Assembly: GCA_015709715.1 (NCBI GenBank)
Contig: CP054184.1
Span: 744,001-808,000, forward strand
Direction: 5' to 3'
DNA: 64,000 nt
DNA from: Nitrospira sp.
GTDB lineage: Bacteria; Nitrospirota; Nitrospiria; Nitrospirales; Nitrospiraceae
Made by a program: the position numbers and the translations under genes. The notes beneath the pieces were generated by a model. That model had not been told where the DNA came from. It saw nothing but the letters and a program-made list of their open reading frames with translations, and did no database searches. Below, piece by piece: positions 46,103-54,934 of the stretch. Numbering within the stretch: the stretch's first letter is position 1; the number at the start of each line of letters is the position of its first letter.

Positions 46103-47033
46103 GATCCATTCCCACGTTCGACGTGCCTCCTTCATTCCGGCAGAGACCCGCTTTCGGCTTGGAGGCCGGCAAGCCCAAGAACCAGGCGAGCACCCGATCC
46201 TGCGCACGATCCGGCAGAAGCCACTTCAGCAGCGCACGGAACCGAGCATCCTTTCCGACCACATACCGGGTCCGCGGCCGCTTGGCCGTCAAGGCATGGG
46301 CCACGGCACGCGCGACCCATTCGGCCGGAATCGCGCGATTCTCCGCCCTCGTGATGACCTCCTGCATGCGCAACAACGGCTGTTCATACAATCGCAACGC
46401 TTCCGGATCGACCCGGCCGAGCATTCGGTTGACTGCCAGCCCCGCGCGCCGCCAGATCTCGGACTGAATCGCTCCCGGTTCCACCAACGCCACCTGCATC
46501 CCCCAGGGCGCCAGTTCCAGCCGCATCGCATCACTCATCGCCTCAAGCGCGTACTTGGATCCACAATAGGCACCGAGGAACGGCGTGGCGGCCAAACCCG
46601 CGATCGAGCTCATGTTCACAATGCGCCCCCCGCCCCGGCGAAGCAGCGGCAACAACGTCTGCGTCACCGCGAGCGCTCCGAATACATTTACCTCGAACTG
46701 CGCCCTGATATCGGCCAAGGGCAGAAGTTCGAGCGGACCGGCCACGGAAATGCCGGCGTTGTTCACCAGCCCCGACAACCCTTGGTCGCCGACTGCGTCG
46801 GTTAACGTTCGGCCGGCGGCGGCGATGGATGCGGCGTCGGTCACATCCAGCATCAAGATACGTAGCCGGGAGGAAGCCCCGCCTAGCAGGACTTCGCCGT
46901 CTGCCTGCCGCCGCACACAGGCCCACACCGTGAGGCCCAGACTATCGAGATATCGCGCGCAGGCAGCGCCGATCCCGGTGGACGCACCAGTGACGACGAC
47001 CCTACGTTCCTCTGTTGCCGGCTGTTGTGTCAT
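46095..47033 (-). CDS. Short-chain dehydrogenase/reductase (SDR family)
   Basis: 312 residues. NAD(P)-binding TGASTGIG is at residues 15-22, NNAG near 91, the catalytic Ser in MSSIAG near 142, and Y156-x3-K160 in YCGSKYALE. The C-terminal extension beyond residue 260 is typical of 'classical' SDRs acting on hydrophobic substrates such as retinoid- or sterol-like ketones, but the substrate is not inferable here. It is divergent from the Lon-like gene, with a 225-base gap. Confidence 0.92.
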   Translation of the reverse strand: MTQQPATEERRVVVTGASTGIGAACARYLDSLGLTVWACVRRQADGEVLLGGASSRLRILMLDVTDAASIAAAGRTLTDAVGDQGLSGLVNNAGISVAGPLELLPLADIRAQFEVNVFGALAVTQTLLPLLRRGGGRIVNMSSIAGLAATPFLGAYCGSKYALEAMSDAMRLELAPWGMQVALVEPGAIQSEIWRRAGLAVNRMLGRVDPEALRLYEQPLLRMQEVITRAENRAIPAEWVARAVAHALTAKRPRTRYVVGKDARFRALLKWLLPDRAQDRVLAWFLGLPASKPKAGLCRNEGGTSNVGMDHV

Positions 47034-47224
47034 GCCAATTCCGTCCTTGTCGCCAAGGAGACCATTTCTATCGACGGCCCACAGGGTACCATGCAGAGGG
47101 GTGCAACGGCAGCAGCGGAGTACAGGCGATCATCGCGCCGGCTCTCCGTAGGTGATCCCCCTCGCCCTCAAGTGGAACGGGGAATGGACCGATGGGAAGG
47201 GGTGACGGCCTCCAGGAGGTCGAT

Positions 47225-47252
47225 TTGACAAACCCCATCCCTCAACTAGACT
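47225..47252 (+). promoter_or_regulatory. Candidate promoter placing the start at the ATG
   Basis: TTGACA at 47225-47230 and TAGACT at 47247-47252 are 16 bases apart. Transcription would begin near 47259, at the start codon of the Lon-like gene, and no ribosome-binding site is seen before that ATG. A leaderless mRNA is possible. Confidence 0.35.
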
Positions 47253-47258
47253 TGACCT

Positions 47259-47942
47259 ATGCGCAAAAAAACCATCACCAACGGAACACAACGGCTTCCC
47301 GGTTACACAACCTTGACCTTGGCCCTGTGCGCAATACTCGTGGCTGTCAGTCCATCGCAGGCGCGGGCCGATCGCCAGCTGACCGTCCCGATCTCTGTCG
47401 CCGCCTACACGGACCAACAAGTAGGCTTTCCCACGTTTGTGCTGAAGTGGGATCAAGGCGTGCAGCCCGACCCGCTGTCTCTACGATGGGGGCGCAGCCA
47501 AGTCCCGGTGAGGGGCGCAGGCATGGGTTCGATCCAGCGCGCATTTCAATTCGCCGTCGAGCGACTCGCAGCGAGCCTACACCCGACCGGCACCATCTCC
47601 CTCTATGCCACATTCTCGGGACCACTGACTGCGGAAGGCACGACCGCTGAGGCGGCGTTGGCCATTGGATTTCTGGCCCTCCTCAAAGGAGACCCCCTGC
47701 TGAAGGAAATCACCATCACCGGCACGCTGGAGCCGGATGGGCGGATCGGTCAGGTGGGGCAGGTCCAGGAAAAGACTTCGGCCGCCGCCCGTGCGGGTTA
47801 TCGGGTGTTACTGGTACCGCGAGGCCAGTTCTATGCACCCAGGGTCAACCTGATCAAGGCCACGTCTGAATCGAACGTGTTGGTGCGGGAAGTGGATACG
47901 ATTGAAGAAGCCTACGAACTCATGACCGGCAAGAAATTGTAA
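47259..47942 (+). CDS. Exported Lon-protease-like domain lacking the catalytic Ser-Lys dyad
   Basis: 227 residues. A signal peptide (about 1-38, ending SQARADR) precedes a domain that aligns with the C-terminal proteolytic domain of Lon (S16). Compare EGTTAEAALAIG (126-137) with Lon DGPSAG, and GRIGQVGQVQEKTSAAARAG (161-180) with Lon GLKEK. The nucleophile Ser is Thr129 and the catalytic Lys is Gln170, so normal Lon activity is unlikely. There is no AAA+ or PDZ domain. It is convergent with the TPR-CHAT gene, with a 22-base gap. It may be a binding or scaffold protein. Confidence 0.78.
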   Translation: MRKKTITNGTQRLPGYTTLTLALCAILVAVSPSQARADRQLTVPISVAAYTDQQVGFPTFVLKWDQGVQPDPLSLRWGRSQVPVRGAGMGSIQRAFQFAVERLAASLHPTGTISLYATFSGPLTAEGTTAEAALAIGFLALLKGDPLLKEITITGTLEPDGRIGQVGQVQEKTSAAARAGYRVLLVPRGQFYAPRVNLIKATSESNVLVREVDTIEEAYELMTGKKL

Positions 47943-47964
47943 CTCCGCCGACAGACCCCTTCCG

Positions 47965-50376
47965 TCACATCCAATTATTGATCAACAAGAACGGGGCCCA
48001 ATAGCTGGGGTGGGTATGTCCCGGCTGCGCGAGCATTTTCTGCTGTGCCCGTTGCAACGCTACGGCCTTGGAGACGGTGGAATCCTGCAGCTGCCGGTAG
48101 AACTCCGCGACGAGTTCAGGAGCGGCCTGATCACCGGCCACCCACAGACTGGCAAGCGCACTCCTGGCGCCGGTCTTCACGGCAATGCCTCCCAAGCCCA
48201 GCGCGGCACGGTCATCTTCGGCGGCCGTTTCGCAGGCACTCAAGGTCAAGAGTTCCAGCGGCTCTTTGCGATATTGCAGAAGACCGACCATCTGGGCGAG
48301 GCGATCCATCGAAATCTTATCGTCGTAGGCAAGCAGGAACGAGTTGGTCGCGTCATGTCCGACTTCGCTGTGTGAGGCCACATGCACGATGTCGACTTGT
48401 TGCGACTTGATCTGTTGTTCGACGGACGGCACAGAGAACTCGCTGTTCACCAACGCCGTGCCTCCGTAAATCGTCTTCACCGCCTGCACCTCGTCACCCC
48501 GCTCGGCTTCGGCGGGAAATCCCTGGCGCGACTCGGTCAACGCCATCGAGAGCACCCCACCTCGCCCCCGTTGCGAGGCACGTGGGTCGGTCAATTCCAT
48601 CGCCGGACTCACCGCCACCGCGTAGCGATTCACGACGAATTCACGACCGTCATGTAGGGCCGAGATGGGAATCGTCCGCAGCGTGCCTTCGGGCACCATG
48701 ACCAGTGTGGTGATGCCGGCAGCCTGGAAATCCTGTTGCAGCGGAGCGAGCAACCATCCGTAGAGCGTCTGTGCCGGCCCCAAATAGTTCTGCGAACGGC
48801 GGTCCTGCACGAGGTGCCGGAAGGCCCGAACCTCGCGGGTCAAGGTGTCCCCTCCCACGGGCACGGGGTAGTGTTTGAGCCCCGCGGCTGTCTCGACTAC
48901 CAATTCCAATCGGTCCGACAACGAGATGGGATACAGCACCGCGGTACCCGCCGGAATTCCGCTCACACCGCGTTGTTGCTTGGCCGTTGCCACACAGTCG
49001 TCACGGAAATAGTCCTGCAACTCGGCCCTGTGCGAGGCTTCCACCGCATCGCGCACACGGACCAGATACTGCTGGTTCTGTTCAGCGGACGTGCTCGCCG
49101 CCGTGCGCCGCAGTAACGCATCCTCATACTCGCGATAGAGCGGCAGGACGGATTCGCGGAACGAATGGTGGCGATTCTGAAACCCACTGGAATATTCGTA
49201 TCCGATCGGCTGGAGTACCGCGAGAGCTCGCTGGTAGGCGTCCAACGCTTCCTCTTCCTTGCCACTCGCGCGAAGCAATCGTGCCGTCTGCCATTGCCAA
49301 CGATAGAGGGAATCCGGAGCGTTGACCTTCTGTGCGGCAAAGATCGCCTTTCTGGAGTATTCAAGCGCCGCGGCGGAATTCTGCTCTGTTTCTCGGAGGC
49401 TCCCCAGGTAGCCCCAGGCGTACGACTGGCCCCTGGCGTCGCCGATGCGGCCGGCCGCTTCAGCAGCATGGGTGAAGGCCTCGGACGCCTGACGCAGTAA
49501 CTCCGCGTCGCCGGAAGCCGTCGAGGCCGCGGTGGCAGCCTCAGGCCTCTTCCCCGCGCCCGCTCGGGCCGCCGCCAGGGCCTCGTGCAGATCCTGATAT
49601 CCTAGGCCGATGTTCAATAACCCGGCCGTCTTCGCCTGGTCATCCTCGAGGGCCTGCACTTCTTTCAATGCCTGGTCGAATTCTCGCTGCGCCTCGGGGA
49701 GTTGTCGGTTCTGCATCCGCGCCACCGCCCCGTTGACCTGAGCCGTGGCCGACAGTGCGGGCTGCTTCGTTTCGGCAGCCAGGCGACGGCTCTCCGCATA
49801 GACGTCGATGGCTTCGGGAAATTGGCCGCGAGCAGCCAAGGCATTGCCCAAGTCGTTGAGGAGGCCGGCAACCAATGCCGGTCGCTGCTCCTCTCTTGCC
49901 AGATTCAAGGCCTTGGTGAGGTGCTCGGTGGCGGATTCGGCCTTGCCCAGCGATAGGGACGTAGTTCCGAGCTGCCCGAGGATCGTCGCCGTCAACAGCC
50001 GGTGGCCCGCCTGTTCCGACAGGGTGAGCGCTGTCTGCAGGACGTTCTGCGCCCGGCGAATTTGGCCTTCCCGCTGAAGGGCATAGGCCACGTTGATCAA
50101 GGCCTGACATTGCTCCTTGGCCTGCCCGATTTCTTCGTATCCACGAGCGGCCTCCATCCAATGCACGGCCGCTTGCGCAAAGGCGCCACGCTCAAACTGG
50201 ACCTTACCATGCCGCATCTGCTGATCCGCCTGGTCCTTCCCTGCGATCCCGAGCGGGCTCTCGGCCTGGACCGTCCGAGCATCCCACCCCCCGCCCAGGA
50301 GAAGGACGGCGCCAATCACAACCCTCGGCGCCAAGCCACCGATCGACTGTCTCCATGAGTCTCGACGCAACGGCAT
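47965..50376 (-). CDS. Exported TPR-CHAT (caspase-like) protease
   Basis: 803 residues. A signal peptide (about 1-40, ending TVQAES) is followed by about six TPR units (45-290), further helical repeats, and a C-terminal CHAT domain (about 500-803). The caspase-like dyad is present: H669 in VHVASHSEVG and C715 in LTLSACETA. CHAT proteases cleave protein targets after activation. ATG 50376 follows AAGGAGAAC. It is the last gene of the TpsB-TpsA-CHAT run and starts 17 bases after the TpsA stop. Export and TPR repeats suggest it acts on extracytoplasmic proteins, perhaps TpsA. Confidence 0.9.
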   Translation of the reverse strand: MPLRRDSWRQSIGGLAPRVVIGAVLLLGGGWDARTVQAESPLGIAGKDQADQQMRHGKVQFERGAFAQAAVHWMEAARGYEEIGQAKEQCQALINVAYALQREGQIRRAQNVLQTALTLSEQAGHRLLTATILGQLGTTSLSLGKAESATEHLTKALNLAREEQRPALVAGLLNDLGNALAARGQFPEAIDVYAESRRLAAETKQPALSATAQVNGAVARMQNRQLPEAQREFDQALKEVQALEDDQAKTAGLLNIGLGYQDLHEALAAARAGAGKRPEAATAASTASGDAELLRQASEAFTHAAEAAGRIGDARGQSYAWGYLGSLRETEQNSAAALEYSRKAIFAAQKVNAPDSLYRWQWQTARLLRASGKEEEALDAYQRALAVLQPIGYEYSSGFQNRHHSFRESVLPLYREYEDALLRRTAASTSAEQNQQYLVRVRDAVEASHRAELQDYFRDDCVATAKQQRGVSGIPAGTAVLYPISLSDRLELVVETAAGLKHYPVPVGGDTLTREVRAFRHLVQDRRSQNYLGPAQTLYGWLLAPLQQDFQAAGITTLVMVPEGTLRTIPISALHDGREFVVNRYAVAVSPAMELTDPRASQRGRGGVLSMALTESRQGFPAEAERGDEVQAVKTIYGGTALVNSEFSVPSVEQQIKSQQVDIVHVASHSEVGHDATNSFLLAYDDKISMDRLAQMVGLLQYRKEPLELLTLSACETAAEDDRAALGLGGIAVKTGARSALASLWVAGDQAAPELVAEFYRQLQDSTVSKAVALQRAQQKMLAQPGHTHPSYWAPFLLINNWM

Positions 50377-50393
50377 AGTGTTCTCCTTGGCCC

Positions 50394-51680
50394 CTAGCAG
50401 CCTTGCCACCCGTCACCCAGTCGACCCTGTGAAAGCATGGATGACCGGATCGTCGGCATCGTCGATGGCGCTCCCTCCGCGACCATCCCTCCGACCTCTT
50501 CCAGCACGACCGGACTGGGAAGGAAGGCGCCCGGTTGTGTCGGAGTCACATCCCTCGTCGCCTGCACGAAACTGCTGAAGGTGCCGTCCTTTCGCGAGGC
50601 ACACCGGCTGGTGACCAAGGCCACCGGCGGGGCTGGCGACTGTTGCGGCAGGATCGTAGCGGCACGGTTGACGACGGCAACGGGATCGATCGGATTGGCC
50701 AGTGCGATCGGCGCCGTCGAGGCACCGGAAGCCAACGGAATTGGCGGCAAGCCGCCAGTGTTCTGTCCGATCACCTGGATCTGGGTGATTCGTTGCGTGA
50801 AGGGGTTCGTAGTCGTCACCACCTGCGCCCCCGAGGGTACCGTGATCGTAGACGGCAACACGTCCACGGAAGCGGGAATCACTCCTCCCCCCCCGGCCTG
50901 GAGCACCGTTCCAGGAGCAGCCTGGACATCACCGGCCTGGGTCACTCGGACAAACGGATTACTTGCGAAGGGCTCCACACTGACATTGCCGCCGGAGGCC
51001 CCGTTACTGCCGACCACGACCCGTTGTGCGGAGATACGCGACCCGTTGATCTGCACCGTGCCGCCGACCAAGCCGATCACGGCATTCCCCTGTAACACCG
51101 TCCCGGACGACAACACGACGGGACCGTAGGGTGCGGGGCCCAGAAATCCAAAGGAAGCCGGCGGGGCCACCGACAGCGTGTTGTCGAAGGCGAACTGGTT
51201 GGCGGAAAACACTCGTTGGTCGCTGAAGAGAATGGCATTGGCCGTTCCGAAAAAGGCCGAACCCGTGACATTCAATCGCGCCGAGGGTCCGAAAATCACC
51301 CCGGATGGATTGATAAAATACAGATTCCAATTCAACGCTTGAATCGTGCCGTTGATATTCGAAGGGGATCCGCCGATCACGCGGCTGATGACGTTGCTGG
51401 CCCCGCCGGGATTCACGAAGGCGGCGACATCGCCTGCCCCCACGGAGAATTGATTGAAGCTATGGAAGACGTTGGGCCCGTTGCCCGGCCTGGTCCCGCC
51501 GGTGATATTGGTGACGTTCCCGGACGTGCTGACCGAAGTTCCAAGCCCACCGGTGCCCACGGCACCAGGCGTCGGAACGATATTGGTCGACTGTGCGCGA
51601 GCTAGTTGAGGGGTCAGGGCGGTCAGCACTGTCAAGGCAACAGCCGCACCGGTCAAGAGCCGCACAGGTTGGAACGTCAT
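50394..51680 (-). CDS. Miniature TpsA exoprotein (FHA N-terminal domain)
   Basis: 428 residues, far shorter than ordinary TpsA proteins (1000-4000). A signal peptide (to about residue 30, LARAQS) precedes a filamentous-haemagglutinin TPS domain: VFHSFNQFSV at 72-80, then FINPSGVIFG near 122, matching the NPNG-type motif, and SAFFGTANAILF near 141. No long beta-helix repeats follow. A Pro/Ala-rich segment leads to a C-terminal region with cysteines (SRCASRKDG near 358 and the final GWQGC), resembling the ends of cyanobacterial TPS exoproteins. The start follows GAGGAGG. It would be secreted by the TpsB encoded upstream. Confidence 0.87.
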   Translation of the reverse strand: MTFQPVRLLTGAAVALTVLTALTPQLARAQSTNIVPTPGAVGTGGLGTSVSTSGNVTNITGGTRPGNGPNVFHSFNQFSVGAGDVAAFVNPGGASNVISRVIGGSPSNINGTIQALNWNLYFINPSGVIFGPSARLNVTGSAFFGTANAILFSDQRVFSANQFAFDNTLSVAPPASFGFLGPAPYGPVVLSSGTVLQGNAVIGLVGGTVQINGSRISAQRVVVGSNGASGGNVSVEPFASNPFVRVTQAGDVQAAPGTVLQAGGGGVIPASVDVLPSTITVPSGAQVVTTTNPFTQRITQIQVIGQNTGGLPPIPLASGASTAPIALANPIDPVAVVNRAATILPQQSPAPPVALVTSRCASRKDGTFSSFVQATRDVTPTQPGAFLPSPVVLEEVGGMVAEGAPSTMPTIRSSMLSQGRLGDGWQGC

Positions 51681-51825
51681 CGTGATCCTCCTCAGCCGGT
51701 GTGGGGCAGGCATCGCGCTCTCTTACTCTACTTTCACAAAGAACTGCAAGGCACGTTGAACCCTGTACGGTTCCGCACTAGAGCCATTCGGTGGAAGCTC
51801 TGGGCCCGTCGGACCGATGCCGCGC

Positions 51826-53622
51826 CTAGAACGCTTCCACGACCAATTGCAGGTGCACGCCATGGTCTTGCAGGTTGCCGCGCTCCGTGTCGAACTTGCG
51901 CAGTTGTTTCCCCCAATAGATTTCGAATCGGCTCCCGCGCCAGAAATTCCAAATCCCGCCGATCCCCACGCTCGCAAGCGTCTTGGGAGGAGAACCGGGC
52001 GTCTCCACCGTGGTCTGCCACCCATGGCCCAGATCGACAAAGGGCGCCAGAAACGCCCTGTCCACTCCCGCCTTGTCTTGGTACACCGGCACCCGCGCTT
52101 CAAGGGAGCCCATGGCCGCATTGTCACGGATCAAGGTAAACTCACGATACCCGCGCACGCTGTAGCGTCCGCCGAGGGCCATTTGTTCCAGCGGAAACAG
52201 GTGGTCGTTGGACAGTTGTACGACGCCACGGCCCACCAGTTGTGTCCTCATCCAAGGCAATTGACGGATGACCTGCGCCTGCCCCAACCAGGAGAAGAAA
52301 CGCGAATCGGGCAAGTTCCGATCACCGTTGGCGGTCGCCCCCAGTGCGCCGACGCCGACAGAAAAGCGTGAGGAGGCCAACAACACCTGGTTGGAGGAAC
52401 GTTGAGAATATTCCTGGCCGAACCGCAAAGCCGTCACGCGGAATTTGCCGCCCGGCGAGCCCGCCACCAACTCCTGAGGGACCCCGCCGATCGAACTCTC
52501 GTTGGTTTCATGTTCACCCATGAGGTACAGAGCAAACTCCCGATCGAGCCGACGATAGACGGGGTGTCGCGCAGAAAGACTGAAGATCTGCGCTTTGTTC
52601 CGGATGTCCAGCTCTTCGAACGGGTCTTCCGTCACGCTGAAGTCGAAGCGGCGGTATTGGAAGGCCACCGTCGTGTCGTGGGCGTTCACCGGCACTTCAT
52701 AACGAAAATTCAGCATCGGGTTCACGCCCGCCGAACGGCCGTATTGTAGGCTGAGCGTATCCCCGAAGCCGAGGACGTTCTGGTGCGCCAGGGTCACGAA
52801 CCCCTGCTCGGCACCGACGTTGGGAGACTGGTAGTTGTTGAATTCGAGCCAGGCCTTGACGGGATTGGCTTCCTTCACCCGCACGTTCAGCGTGCTCTCA
52901 CCCCTGACGAGGCCGGGCAGCAGTTCCGCATTCAGCCTCTCGATCCTAGGGTTGGCCTGAATGAGCTGCAAGCGCTCCTCCAGGTTCGCCACATTCAACG
53001 GAGGCCCGGCCGCCAGATTCACGCGATTGCGGAAGTAGGAAGGGCGAAACCACTTGGTGTCGTCGACATTCACCTGCGTCAATGTGCCTTCCACGATCTG
53101 CATTGTGAGCACGCCGTCGGCGACGTCCTGATCCGGGATCACCGCCCCTGACGTCACATACCCGTGATTGATGTAGTAGTACGTAAGCGCCAGACGAAGC
53201 GCCTCCAAATCCTCCGCCGTCAACTCCCGATTGGCATAGGGGGCCGTGACTGCGGACAGCTGTTGCTGTGTGAAGGCCGTATTCCCGACCAGCCGAATCT
53301 CCTTCACCATGATCCTGGGGCCGGTCACGGCTTTTTCCAATTCACCGCGCGACGGAGGTGGAACTTCGAGCGCCGGCGGCTGAACGGGCGGAGGTGCCGT
53401 CGGCAGTTGGGGCGGCTTGGGCGGCAGCGGAGTCGTTTGTACCTCCGGCGGCAAAGGAATCGTCGGTACCTGTGCATGGGCCGGCGAGAAGGTTGCGTTC
53501 ACGAGCAGAAAGCAGGCGGCTGCAACGGCGGAGACTCGTCGGCAAGCGGACCACCGGGGACCGAAGCTCTCCTTACCGTGAACGCATGATGTCTGTTTCC
53601 CCGCTTCATCCGCACAAGCCAT
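51826..53622 (-). CDS. TpsB outer-membrane transporter (ShlB/FhaC/HecB family)
   Basis: 598 residues. Signal peptide to about residue 50, a Pro-rich linker (55-95), a POTRA domain (about 104-185, IRLVGNTAFTQQQLSAV), and a C-terminal ShlB-type beta-barrel ending in a terminal Phe (LVVEAF), typical of outer-membrane proteins. It secretes TpsA partners through its pore. The ATG at 53622 follows GAAGGAGGG. The barrel contains GGRYSVRGYREF, the conserved VRG[Y/F] motif of the family. First gene of the TPS-CHAT run; 145 bases separate it from TpsA. Confidence 0.95.
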   Translation of the reverse strand: MACADEAGKQTSCVHGKESFGPRWSACRRVSAVAAACFLLVNATFSPAHAQVPTIPLPPEVQTTPLPPKPPQLPTAPPPVQPPALEVPPPSRGELEKAVTGPRIMVKEIRLVGNTAFTQQQLSAVTAPYANRELTAEDLEALRLALTYYYINHGYVTSGAVIPDQDVADGVLTMQIVEGTLTQVNVDDTKWFRPSYFRNRVNLAAGPPLNVANLEERLQLIQANPRIERLNAELLPGLVRGESTLNVRVKEANPVKAWLEFNNYQSPNVGAEQGFVTLAHQNVLGFGDTLSLQYGRSAGVNPMLNFRYEVPVNAHDTTVAFQYRRFDFSVTEDPFEELDIRNKAQIFSLSARHPVYRRLDREFALYLMGEHETNESSIGGVPQELVAGSPGGKFRVTALRFGQEYSQRSSNQVLLASSRFSVGVGALGATANGDRNLPDSRFFSWLGQAQVIRQLPWMRTQLVGRGVVQLSNDHLFPLEQMALGGRYSVRGYREFTLIRDNAAMGSLEARVPVYQDKAGVDRAFLAPFVDLGHGWQTTVETPGSPPKTLASVGIGGIWNFWRGSRFEIYWGKQLRKFDTERGNLQDHGVHLQLVVEAF

Positions 53623-53774
53623 CAAGGCCCTCCTTCTTGATGACAGGACGCAACACCCGTAATGCAGGTCCCGCAGAATCATCCCGGACTGTTGCACAAC
53701 TGCACAGTCGTCGTGTTACGTATCTCTCCTAGGAACCTGTTCTCTGAGCCGGTGCTTATAACACGTCTGGAGAG

Positions 53775-53802
53775 AAAAAACTCGGCGCGGGAAAAGTTTT
53801 TT
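53775..53802. promoter_or_regulatory. A/T-rich inverted repeat upstream of tpsB
   Basis: AAAAAACT at 53775-53782 and AGTTTTTT at 53795-53802 are exact complements around a 12-base loop. It could be an operator for the adjacent XRE-type regulator, or a weak bidirectional terminator. Confidence 0.35.
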
Positions 53803-53880
53803 CGGGAGATGTCGATGGGGTGCGGAGCGCAATTTGGATGGGGGATGCCGGAAGGCGCCTTGCTAGGGCCATACGGATAG

Positions 53881-53904
53881 GGCCGCCGATCGACGCGGCC
53901 TTTT
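53881..53904. terminator. GC hairpin after the XRE-type gene
   Basis: GGCCGC at 53881-53886 pairs with GCGGCC at 53895-53900 around eight bases. TTTT follows on the plus strand, but no plus-strand gene precedes it; on the minus strand it lies 27 bases after the XRE-type gene without a T-run. Confidence 0.35.
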
Positions 53905-53926
53905 CATCCGATGGCCTGGCGCGGGA

Positions 53927-54934
53927 CTACAGGGCCGGGTTGGACAGCTCACGAAACGACACTATGAATCGCTCACGTTGTTCGTGGAACGGAAGGGGGC
54001 TTCGGTACTCGAACACATAACGGGTCATGTCGAACAACGGGGCAGGATCCAACGCGCGAACCATGTCCGGCTTCCAGGTGATCTGCAATCGATTGATCAT
54101 CGTGATGGGGATGGGTGTGCCGACCATGCCGAGCGGAACCGTTCCGTAGCGCTGCGAGAAGATCAACACTTCGCGGTCGAACATCGCGGCATTCATGTCC
54201 TCCGCAGCCCCATACGTTCGAAAATCATCCTCCAGCCGCTGAAATGTCGGGGACTGCACCAAGTCCTCCCGAAACGCATAGAAAATCTCGATGCCCACGC
54301 GACGCTGGTCTTCCATGACCTGAACGGCATCGGCCACCGTCGCCTGCTCGTGCATCTGCGCTGCGGTCAGAATGAGCAGCCGACGGATTCGAACCTTTCG
54401 CCGCACCGCCGCCTGATTGGCGAGGAGATAATTCGGATAGAGCGCTTCACCCTTTTTCCAAATGTTCCATCGTTCCATCAGGGCATCGATGGAATGTTCC
54501 GCCGTCTCCACCAAACGAACCGCCTCGGCATTCGCCGCCGCTCCTTCGTAGGTCAAGCTCTGGGCCTCTACCTGCTTCAACTCCTGTCCGATGGCTTCGA
54601 CCTTCTTCGGGAGATATCGCGGACGTTTCGGCACATGCAACATGACGTCCACCGCGGTCAGGGCCAGTGTCCAATATTCCTTCGCGCGGGCCGGGGCCTT
54701 GTCCCGCTGGGCGATGAGCAACAGTTCGACGGGATTCCGGTCGAGCAGATGGGCGATTTTGATGCAGAGCTCCGGCCTCGGCACCTTCAGGCCGCGCCGG
54801 ATGAGATTCGCCTCCGGCTGAGCGATGCCCAACTTATCGGCCAACGCATAGTCACTGGCGAGTTGATAGCGTTCCTTGATCTCGATCAGGTAACGCGCAA
54901 TTTCGTAGGAGCTGCCTCCCTTGGCCTTCTTCAC
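53927..54934 (-). CDS. XRE-type helix-turn-helix regulator with unknown C-terminal region
   Basis: 335 residues, GTG start. Residues 8-72 form a Cro/C1-type HTH (YALADKLGIAQPEANLIRRG and IAHLLDRNPVELLLIAQ). The rest is mainly helical with a long charged middle (75-165) and an alpha-beta C-terminal half (about 180-335) I do not recognise. Start and upstream stop overlap as GTGA, so it is coupled to the CADD-like gene. It lies directly before the TPS-CHAT cassette and could control it. Confidence 0.8.
   Translation of the reverse strand: MKKAKGGSSYEIARYLIEIKERYQLASDYALADKLGIAQPEANLIRRGLKVPRPELCIKIAHLLDRNPVELLLIAQRDKAPARAKEYWTLALTAVDVMLHVPKRPRYLPKKVEAIGQELKQVEAQSLTYEGAAANAEAVRLVETAEHSIDALMERWNIWKKGEALYPNYLLANQAAVRRKVRIRRLLILTAAQMHEQATVADAVQVMEDQRRVGIEIFYAFREDLVQSPTFQRLEDDFRTYGAAEDMNAAMFDREVLIFSQRYGTVPLGMVGTPIPITMINRLQITWKPDMVRALDPAPLFDMTRYVFEYRSPLPFHEQRERFIVSFRELSNPAL

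Larger units (their letters stand above)
53623..53926. other. 304-base gap between tpsB and the XRE-type gene
   Basis: No coding frame is supportable here. The gap should hold the promoter of the TpsB-TpsA-CHAT run (TTATAA near 53758 is a candidate -10 on the minus strand with no good -35). It also carries the A/T-rich inverted repeat at 53775-53802 and the GC hairpin at 53881-53900. Confidence 0.55.

Noticed and set aside
47965-50376. Possible Craspase (type III-E CRISPR TPR-CHAT)
   Set aside because: There is no Cas7-11 or CRISPR repeat nearby, and the protein has a signal peptide and lies in a secretion locus.
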